This document shows positions 58,082 to 64,000 of a DNA stretch of 64,000 nucleotides, in pieces. Location of the stretch: NCBI RefSeq assembly GCF_040537815.1, contig NZ_JBEWSZ010000001.1:3596001-3660000 (forward strand), in the 5' to 3' direction. Positions within the stretch are counted from its first letter, which is position 1; each line of letters begins with the position of its first letter. A program made the translations under genes and the position numbers. The notes under the pieces are model-generated. The model was not told the DNA's origin. It did not search any database and saw only the letters and a program-made list of their open reading frames with translations. Origin of the DNA: Mesorhizobium shangrilense. GTDB taxonomy: Bacteria; Pseudomonadota; Alphaproteobacteria; Rhizobiales; Rhizobiaceae.

Positions 58082-59353
58082 CTACTTAAGCACCGCGACC
58101 AGATCAGCGTCCGGAAAGCAGGTGGCGGGACGGCCGTTCTTGGCCTGCCATGTGCCGATCGAGCGGCGTGTCTTGAAGCCGGGCAAACCATCGGCGCTGC
58201 CGACATCATAGCCCTTGGCTTCCAGCGCCCGCTGCAGTGCGGCGATGTCGGATCGGTAGAGGCCACCGACAGCGCCCCAGCTGCCGGAAAAATTGCTGTC
58301 GCCATGCGCGATGCGGTCGGCGGCGTGGGCGATGAACAGGCCATAGAGATCACTGTTGTTGTATTCCTTGATCACATAGAAATTGGGCGTGACGACGAAG
58401 GCCGGGCCGCTGCGCCCGGCCGGCATCAGCAGAAAGCCCTCGGCCTTCAATTCGCTTGCCGGGAACGGCTTGCCGTCGACGCGCTTGATGCCCATCGCCG
58501 CCCATTGCGCGATTTTCTTGCCTTGGTCCGGCCCCTCGAGCGAACAGGAAACCGCCGTGGGCACCGTCACTTCGAAGCCCCAGCCACGGCCCTTCACCCA
58601 ACCATAGTGATCGAGATAGTTGGCGATGGAGGCCAGCGTGTCCGGCACGGAGTTCCAGATGTCGGCCCGGCCGCCGCCATTATAGGCTACCGCGTGCTTC
58701 AGGAACGAGGTCGGCATGAACTGCGGCTGGCCGAGCGCGCCCGCCCAGGACGATTTCATCGCGCCGACGGGAGCCAGCCCACGCTCGACGATCTCCAGCG
58801 CGGCCAGCAGTTCGGTGCGATAAAACTCCTTTTTGGTCGACATGAACGCCTTGGTGCCCAGCACCTCGAACGCGTCGTAAGGCATCTTGGCCGCGCCGAA
58901 ACCGGTCTCGCGGCCCCAGATCGCCAGCAGGATTTCACCCGGCACACCAAACCGTTTCTCGATCGCCGCCAGCGTGCTGCCGTTGGTGGCAGCGCGCGCC
59001 CGGCCGCCAGCGACGACGGCACCGATGGTCTTTTCGGCGAAGTAGGCGCCGGGCGAACCGAACTCGGCCTGATGCTGCTTTTGTGGCGTTGTCGCTTTCT
59101 CGCCCGGCAAGACCAGGTCCGGCAGTTTGAGGTTCGGCTTGATGCCGTCGAAGGCGGCATCGAAGGTCTCCCTGGAAATCCCCTTCGCCTTGGCTTCCGG
59201 CCAGAGCTCGCTCTGCAGCCAGTTGCGGAACTGGTCATCGACCTTTGCAGCCGAGGCGGGAGCGGAAGCGCCCAACGTGACAAGGATGGCGAGGAAAATC
59301 GCGATGGCCAGTTGATAGAGGCCGCGTTCAATCGCTTGGAGAAAGCCGCTCAT
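58082..59353 (-). CDS. Lytic murein transglycosylase (MltB-like) with peptidoglycan-binding domain
   Basis: A 423-residue exported enzyme that cleaves glycan strands to 1,6-anhydro-muropeptides. Signal peptide about 1-36. The SLT_2 catalytic domain (about 38-340) has the acid Glu in LLAIWGRETGFG (about 148) and the GALGQPQFMPTSFL motif; a PG_binding_1 domain occupies the C-terminal 70 residues (DIAALQRALEAKGYDVG, ending near residue 420). ATG 59353 has GGAGGA upstream. It lies 23 bp after recR and is probably co-transcribed. Confidence 0.9.
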   Translation of the reverse strand: MSGFLQAIERGLYQLAIAIFLAILVTLGASAPASAAKVDDQFRNWLQSELWPEAKAKGISRETFDAAFDGIKPNLKLPDLVLPGEKATTPQKQHQAEFGSPGAYFAEKTIGAVVAGGRARAATNGSTLAAIEKRFGVPGEILLAIWGRETGFGAAKMPYDAFEVLGTKAFMSTKKEFYRTELLAALEIVERGLAPVGAMKSSWAGALGQPQFMPTSFLKHAVAYNGGGRADIWNSVPDTLASIANYLDHYGWVKGRGWGFEVTVPTAVSCSLEGPDQGKKIAQWAAMGIKRVDGKPFPASELKAEGFLLMPAGRSGPAFVVTPNFYVIKEYNNSDLYGLFIAHAADRIAHGDSNFSGSWGAVGGLYRSDIAALQRALEAKGYDVGSADGLPGFKTRRSIGTWQAKNGRPATCFPDADLVAVLK

Positions 59354-59376
59354 CCGAGAATCCTCCGCCAGCCCCG

Positions 59377-59982
59377 TCAAAACGCCGTCCGCGACCGCAA
59401 TGCCGCGGCCAGCGTTCCCTCGTCGAGATAGTCGAGTTCGCCGCCGACGGGCACGCCATGCGCCAGCCGCGTCACCTTGATGTCGAAGCCGGACAATTGG
59501 TCGGTGAGGTAGTGCGCCGTCGTCTGGCCTTCGACCGTGGCGTTGACGGCCAAGATGATCTCTTTCACCTCGCCGCCGGCGACACGGTCGACCAGCGAGC
59601 GGATGTTGAGCTGCTCGGGGCCGATACCGTCGAGCGGCGACAGCGTGCCGCCGAGCACATGGTAGCGCACGTTCATGGCCGCCGCGCGTTCGAGCGCCCA
59701 CAGATCGGAAACATCCTCGACGACGATTAGGATGCCGGCATCGCGGCGCGGGTCGGTGCAGATCATGCAGGGGTCCGACGTATCGACATTGCCGCAGGTC
59801 GAGCATATCCGCACCTTGTCGGCCGCCTCGCCCATGGCAGCGGCGAGCGGCGACAACAGCTGCTCCTTCTTCTTGATCAGATGAAGGGCCGCGCGCCTGG
59901 CCGAGCGGGGACCAAGCCCCGGCACCTTGGCCAGGAGCTGGATCAGGCGTTCGATTTCGGGACCGGCGATTCGCTTCGACAT
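59377..59982 (-). CDS. recR: Recombination protein RecR
   Basis: A 201-residue component of the RecFOR loader of RecA. It has the N-terminal helix-hairpin-helix ([20 protein letters not shown]), the Cys4 zinc finger [16 protein letters not shown] (about 58-73), and a Toprim domain with [12 protein letters not shown] and [15 protein letters not shown]. The dnaX-ybaB-...-recR arrangement is a conserved bacterial cluster, here with two extra genes between ybaB and recR. Confidence 0.96.
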   Translation of the reverse strand: MSKRIAGPEIERLIQLLAKVPGLGPRSARRAALHLIKKKEQLLSPLAAAMGEAADKVRICSTCGNVDTSDPCMICTDPRRDAGILIVVEDVSDLWALERAAAMNVRYHVLGGTLSPLDGIGPEQLNIRSLVDRVAGGEVKEIILAVNATVEGQTTAHYLTDQLSGFDIKVTRLAHGVPVGGELDYLDEGTLAAALRSRTAF

Positions 59983-60058
59983 CGCACCGGTTTAGGATTT
60001 TTCCGCGCGCTTTGGAACATGCGGGGCAGGACCGTGCTGACAGTCCCTCCCCGGCACT

Positions 60059-60979
60059 TTATTCCTGCAGCGGCCGGCTCTGGCTGGCGATCATCGCGCC
60101 GATCGCATCGGTGTTCTCGGGCGTCGCTTCAAAGGCCATCGTCGCCTGCTGCTGCGAAGCAGCCGGGAACGGTATCGTCCGTGGCTGCAAATTGCCTCCA
60201 AAGCGGGCCGCATCCGGTTCCTGCATGGGCTCCTGCATCGCCACCAGCGTTTCCCTGGCGGGCTTCGGTCGCGGCTGGATGGAAGCGGTCGTGTAGACAG
60301 GCTCAGCTGTCGTGGTTTTGCCGGCTGTTGGCTTGACCACGGGAACAGGCGCGGCGGAGGCAACCAGTACCGCAGGTGCGACAGGTTTTGACAGCGAGGG
60401 CGCCGCGTAGGCGACCGCAACCTGCGGCTCATCCGGCAGCGGCTGCCAGTTGCGGCCACGCTTCTCGTAGAACGCATTGCCGCCGGCAACCATCGTGTAG
60501 TGCATGTTCTTGTAGGGGAAGCGAAGGCCAGCGGTGTGGAAATACATCGTGTTCTTCAGCTTGGTCTGCCGCTCACCCTTCAGCACGGCGTCGGCGGCGG
60601 CCTCGACATCGGGCAAAGCCCGCGAATTCATCGGCCTCGTCATGACGCCGGGCGCGAACTGCCCGGGCTCGCCGACCACCTCGCAGATGGTGCTGCCATG
60701 CTGACCGGACCGCAGCCGGTTCATGACCACCGTGCCGACGGCGATCATGCCGTCCCGGCTCGAACGGTTGGACTCAAAGAACATGGCGCGCTCCAGGCAC
60801 TCCTTGTCCTTCGGTGTGTGGCTGTAGGCCCGCGAGCTCAGGAAGCTCGGCGTGATGGCGCTGGTCAGGCTCGCGACGGACATGCCGTGCGACGTGGTCT
60901 GACTGCAACCGGCCAAAAACAGCGGGGAGGTGACGACACCGAGCAACAGCGGCGTCTTCCATCGCGTGGCGATCAACAA
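60059..60979 (-). CDS. SleB-type cell wall hydrolase lipoprotein
   Basis: A 306-residue protein with a lipoprotein signal (LFLAGC, lipobox near residue 25) and a Hydrolase_2/SleB domain (about 58-175) marked by KDKECLERAMFFESNRSSRDGMIAVGTVVMNRL, in which the first Glu is the likely catalytic residue. The C-terminal 120 residues are Pro/Ala/Val-rich low-complexity sequence, a probable cell-wall-spanning linker. The start is TTG at 60979 or 60976, with GAGGG upstream. The expected role is hydrolysis of peptidoglycan. Confidence 0.82.
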   Translation of the reverse strand: MLIATRWKTPLLLGVVTSPLFLAGCSQTTSHGMSVASLTSAITPSFLSSRAYSHTPKDKECLERAMFFESNRSSRDGMIAVGTVVMNRLRSGQHGSTICEVVGEPGQFAPGVMTRPMNSRALPDVEAAADAVLKGERQTKLKNTMYFHTAGLRFPYKNMHYTMVAGGNAFYEKRGRNWQPLPDEPQVAVAYAAPSLSKPVAPAVLVASAAPVPVVKPTAGKTTTAEPVYTTASIQPRPKPARETLVAMQEPMQEPDAARFGGNLQPRTIPFPAASQQQATMAFEATPENTDAIGAMIASQSRPLQE

Positions 60980-61108
60980 GTAACCCTCATTTCAATGCCC
61001 GCCCCCAGGCTGCGGCAAGAATGAGACACTTTCGGGCAAAAAGATGGCTAAAGCGTTATTAACTGAAAAGAGTGCTCAAATTGGCACAGTTCAATGGCAA
61101 AAACCCGA

Positions 61109-61516
61109 CTATCGCGCGGCCTGCGCTATGTTGGCCCGTCCAGGCTCGGCCTCTTCGAACTCTTCCGAAAACAGGCCGCGAATCAGAAACAGCGCCCGCG
61201 CATCCCTTGCTTTCGGCGCGATCTGCTCCGGCCAGCCGCTGGCTATGAACTCCGCCTTGGTGAAGTCCGGCGTTGCTTCGCAGGCCACTTCCAGGAAATG
61301 GGCGATTTCCAGCACGATGGCACGCTCGTCCCTCGAAAGAGCCGACATGCCGGATTCTATCGACGGGCGATGGACGAAATCCTCGAAGAGATTGAAGTAG
61401 CCATTTATGCTTACGAGGTCCACGCCCTCGTCGCACTCCGCCAGGATTTCAAGAATCTCATAGATCCTGTTGCGGATCCGCTGCTCGATCAACCTGTCCG
61501 ACGGCTCTTCGATCAC
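61109..61516 (-). CDS. Hypothetical protein (135 residues)
   Basis: A mostly helical, acidic 135-residue protein (MIEEPSDRLIEQRIRN at the start, RGLFSEEFEEAEPGR near the end). I recognise no family. The start is GTG at 61516, 16 bp after the ybaB stop, without a strong ribosome site, so it is likely read from the dnaX-ybaB transcript. No signal peptide, membrane helix or metal-binding motif is visible. Amino-acid make-up and the absence of such features suggest a cytosolic adaptor or regulator, which is only a guess. Confidence 0.6.
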   Translation of the reverse strand: MIEEPSDRLIEQRIRNRIYEILEILAECDEGVDLVSINGYFNLFEDFVHRPSIESGMSALSRDERAIVLEIAHFLEVACEATPDFTKAEFIASGWPEQIAPKARDARALFLIRGLFSEEFEEAEPGRANIAQAAR

Positions 61517-61532
61517 GGGCTTGGCGCCATGG

Positions 61533-61856
61533 CTAGAAAGGCAGCTTCATTCCAGGCGGTATCGGCAATCCGGCGGTCAGCGCCTTGGTCTTTTCCTGCA
61601 TGATCTGCTCGACCTTGACTTTGGCGTCATTATGGGCGGCAAGCAAGAGGTCCTCCAGAATCTCGACCTCGTCCTCCTTGAACAGGGACGGGTCGATCTT
61701 CAGCGACTTCATCTCGAATTTTCCGGTGAGCGTCACCACCACCAGACCGCCGCCGGCCTGACCGGTGGCCTCCAGCGTGGCGATCTCGTCCTGCATGGCC
61801 TGGAACTTGGCCTGCATTTCCTTTGCCTTGCCCATCAGGCCGAGAAGATCTTTCAT
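61533..61856 (-). CDS. ybaB: YbaB/EbfC nucleoid-associated protein
   Basis: A 107-residue DNA-binding protein of the YbaB/EbfC family, which forms tweezer-like dimers on DNA. It begins [19 protein letters not shown] and contains the [24 protein letters not shown] core. It lies 27 bp after dnaX, the conserved order in most bacteria. Confidence 0.95.
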   Translation of the reverse strand: MKDLLGLMGKAKEMQAKFQAMQDEIATLEATGQAGGGLVVVTLTGKFEMKSLKIDPSLFKEDEVEILEDLLLAAHNDAKVKVEQIMQEKTKALTAGLPIPPGMKLPF

Positions 61857-61883
61857 CGCGCGTTCCTTTGCGATTGATGCTGT

Positions 61884-63686
61884 TTAAATTTCGTCGTCGT
61901 CCGCCGCCGGCTCGACCGGCAGATCCGCTTCGTCACTATCCACTTCCGGTGCGTCGGGAATACGCACGTCGATGATCTTGGCGCCGGGGAAGCGGGCGAG
62001 GATGGCGGCGACCGTCGGGTCGCTCTTGGCATCGAGAAAGGCCGTCTCGCGCTTTGCCGATTCCATCTGGGCCAGGGTCTGGCCGCCCTCCTCCTTCGAC
62101 AGCGACACCAGCCAGTTGCGGCCGGTCCAGGCCCGCAACTTGGTGGTCAGGTCGTTGAGCAGCATCTTTGGCGCATCGTCGGTCAGATTGACGTCGATGC
62201 GGCCTGGCTCGATGCGAACGAGGCGCATGCAACGCTTGACCAGGACCTTGAAGGCAATGTCGCGCTGCGCGTCGGCAAGGGCCACGATGTCGGCCAGCGA
62301 CTTTACCGACACCTGCGGCGTCTCCGGCACAGGCTCGCGCGGTGCGACGAAGGCGGCAGGAGCAGGCACGGCCTCGACCAGCCGCATGGCCTGTGCGCCG
62401 CCCGACCCCGTGGGCATGCGCGTCTGCGCCACCGCGCTGGCGCCGCCACCATTGCCTGGGCTTGCCGGCGCGCCGTTCGAACGCGGCGTCCCTCCCGGCG
62501 CGGAATACCCGCCCTCCAGGGATTTCAGCGCTTCGTCCAAGGTCGGCAGGTCAGCGGCATGCGCAAGTCGGATCAGCACCATTTCAGCGGCACTCACCGG
62601 CCGGTTGGAGGACTGCACCTCCGGAATGCCTTTCAACAGCATCTGCCATGTCCGGGACAGCACCCTGACCGACAAAGCCCTGGCGAAATCGGCGCCGCGC
62701 TGGCGCTCGTCCTCGGAGAGCGAGGCGTCGTCGATCGCGGCCGGCACGAAGCGCAGGCGGGTAACAAGATGATTGAACTCGGCAAGATCGGTCAGCACGG
62801 CGGCCGGATCGGCGCCGGTGTCATATTGCGCGCGGAATTCCCCAAGCGCGGCCGCCACGTCACCCTTCATCACATGCTCGAACAGGTCGACGATGCGGGC
62901 GCGGTCGGCGAGCCCCAGCATGGCCCGAACCGCTTCGGCACTGACGGTGCCGCCGCCATGGGCGATCGCCTGGTCGAGGATGGAGAGCGAATCGCGCGCC
63001 GAGCCCTCTGCCGCACGGGCGACCATGGCCAGCGCGTCGTCGTCGACCGAAATGCCTTCCTTGGCCGAAATCGAGGCGAGATGCGCGACCAGCGCGCTGG
63101 CGTCGATGCGCCTGAGATCAAAGCGCTGACAGCGCGACAGCACGGTGATCGGCACCTTGCGGATTTCGGTGGTGGCGAAGATGAACTTGACGTGCGGCGG
63201 CGGCTCTTCCAGCGTCTTCAGCAGGCCGTTGAAGGCCTGGGTGGAGAGCATGTGCACTTCGTCGATGATGTAGACCTTGTAGCGCGCCGAGACCGGCGCA
63301 TAACGCACGCGCTCGATGATGTCGCGGATATCGTCGATGCCGGTGTGCGAGGCGGCGTCCATCTCGATGACATCGACATGGCGGCCTTCCATGATCGCCT
63401 GGCAATGCTCGCCCAGCACGGCAAGATCGACGGACGGTTGGTCGGTGGAGGCGGTTTTGTAGTTGAGCGCCCGCGCCAGGATGCGCGCCGTTGTCGTCTT
63501 GCCAACACCTCGGACGCCGGTCAGCATCCAGGCCTGGGCGATGCGACCGGTGGCAAAGGCATTGGTGAGCGTGCGGACCATCGGCTCTTGGCCGATCAGT
63601 TCGGAGAAGTTCGAGGGACGATATTTGCGCGCCAGAACGCGATAGGCGACGGCCTTTTCGGTCCCAGAATTTCCGGCTTCGCTCAT
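61884..63686 (-). CDS. dnaX: DNA polymerase III gamma/tau subunit
   Basis: A 600-residue clamp-loader ATPase. It has RKYRPSNFSELIGQE, Walker A GVRGVGKTTTAR (about residue 45), Walker B IIDEVHMLST, and sensor motif FIFATTEIRKVPITVLSRCQRFDLRR. The zinc-binding cysteine cluster of domain I (four Cys in E. coli) is absent: only one Cys remains, in LGEHCQAIM. The C-terminal third carries tau-specific sequence. I chose ATG 63686 (MSEAGNSG) with GGAG upstream; a longer frame reaches 63752. I saw no clear slippery sequence for a shorter gamma form. Confidence 0.96.
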   Translation of the reverse strand: MSEAGNSGTEKAVAYRVLARKYRPSNFSELIGQEPMVRTLTNAFATGRIAQAWMLTGVRGVGKTTTARILARALNYKTASTDQPSVDLAVLGEHCQAIMEGRHVDVIEMDAASHTGIDDIRDIIERVRYAPVSARYKVYIIDEVHMLSTQAFNGLLKTLEEPPPHVKFIFATTEIRKVPITVLSRCQRFDLRRIDASALVAHLASISAKEGISVDDDALAMVARAAEGSARDSLSILDQAIAHGGGTVSAEAVRAMLGLADRARIVDLFEHVMKGDVAAALGEFRAQYDTGADPAAVLTDLAEFNHLVTRLRFVPAAIDDASLSEDERQRGADFARALSVRVLSRTWQMLLKGIPEVQSSNRPVSAAEMVLIRLAHAADLPTLDEALKSLEGGYSAPGGTPRSNGAPASPGNGGGASAVAQTRMPTGSGGAQAMRLVEAVPAPAAFVAPREPVPETPQVSVKSLADIVALADAQRDIAFKVLVKRCMRLVRIEPGRIDVNLTDDAPKMLLNDLTTKLRAWTGRNWLVSLSKEEGGQTLAQMESAKRETAFLDAKSDPTVAAILARFPGAKIIDVRIPDAPEVDSDEADLPVEPAADDDEI

Positions 63687-63790
63687 TCGCCCGTAAAGCT
63701 CCAAGTGCCGCGACTGGAGGCGGCCGATTCCCGCGCATAGTTTCGCTCGCACGGCTTGGCGCCGTCAATGTCGCGAGCGAAAGGCGAAGA

Positions 63791-63889
63791 GGTGGGAGGC
63801 TGGAACAATGACCCGTTCCGGGCTCGTTAGGGCTGCTTCCTTCCGGACCTGACCCGGTTGGCGAGTGGATCGTCCACCACCAACCTCCC
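63791..63889 (-). ncRNA. ffs: Signal recognition particle RNA (4.5S, ffs)
   Basis: The minus strand carries the near-invariant SRP domain IV loop and symmetric bulge (GGTCAGGTCCGGAAGGAAGC and following AGCC). The ends GGGAGGUUGG and CCAGCCUCCC can pair, closing a single hairpin of about 99 nt, the size of alphaproteobacterial 4.5S RNA. It pairs with Ffh to target nascent membrane proteins. It lies upstream of dnaX on the same strand. Ends are estimated to within a few bases. Confidence 0.92.
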
Positions 63890-63895
63890 GGCCTC

Positions 63896-63924
63896 CATAT
63901 CGGCAATTCGGCGATGAAATGCAA
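63896..63924 (-). promoter_or_regulatory. Candidate ffs promoter
   Basis: Minus-strand TTGCAT (63919-63924) and GATATG (63896-63901) are 17 bp apart. The predicted start, about 7 bp after the -10, falls at 63889, exactly where the paired 5' end of the RNA begins. Confidence 0.5.
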
Positions 63925-64000
63925 GTGCGGTCGGGAATCGGCGCACCAAAGCGTGAGGGATCAATGATTCACTTGCAGCCCCGTTGCTGCCGCTCTAGCG

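Overview
The window is GC-rich alphaproteobacterial chromosome, most likely from Mesorhizobium or a close Rhizobiales relative. Support comes from the irr-fabA-fabB-fabI order, an Irr of the rhizobial type with an Irr box further along, a PraR/PhrR regulator between lnt and metK, an OlsA-type acyltransferase beside miaB, the fused YlxR/L7Ae protein, and short palindromic repeats of a style common in rhizobial genomes. The genus is inferred from gene content and style, not from an alignment. I see no rRNA, tRNA, insertion sequence, prophage or CRISPR array. Most of the window is core chromosome.

Layout. 0-3.1 kb: 3' end of moeB, a GNAT acetyltransferase, a D-2-hydroxyacid dehydrogenase, an SH3-domain protein and a frameshifted DUF4260 gene. 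3.1-6.4 kb: irr (minus), divergent from the unsaturated fatty acid genes fabA-fabB-fabI. 6.5-9.1 kb: a membrane GGDEF/EAL protein and an RsmC-like methyltransferase. 9.1-19.6 kb: the transcription/translation operon rimP-nusA-ylxR/L7Ae-infB-rbfA-truB-rpsO-pnp (minus), with a leader terminator ahead of rimP, a long leader stem ahead of pnp and an intrinsic terminator after pnp. 19.7-26.6 kb: a small protein gene, a tripartite tricarboxylate transporter (tctCBA), an orphan periplasmic binding protein, and a divergent TctD/TctE-type two-component system. 26.6-37.7 kb: a long run of minus-strand housekeeping genes, tsaB-rimI-olsA-miaB-phoH-ybeY-corC-(VOC)-lnt-praR-metK-trmB.

37.8-44.2 kb is the most distinctive region: a six-gene minus-strand iron cluster (imelysin, bfd, bfr, di-haem oxidoreductase, second imelysin, DUF1513) behind a perfect Irr-box palindrome, with a divergent ferredoxin-reductase-like flavoprotein on the other side. 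Irr itself is encoded at 3.1 kb, so regulator and a probable target share the window. 45.7-52.6 kb: a 4-aminobutyrate-type aminotransferase, and an RND efflux operon with two lipoprotein adaptors and one pump. 52.6-57.8 kb: a complete dipeptide/oligopeptide-type ABC transporter. 58.1-63.9 kb: lytic transglycosylase, recR, a SleB-type hydrolase, a small unknown protein, ybaB, dnaX and the 4.5S signal recognition particle RNA.

I found no clear-cut novel defence or mobile system. The best leads are the Irr-linked iron module with bfd-bfr embedded in an imelysin/di-haem cluster, the apparent attenuator leader of the rimP-nusA operon, the binding-protein/TctDE/TctCBA grouping, and a family of six related palindromic repeats.
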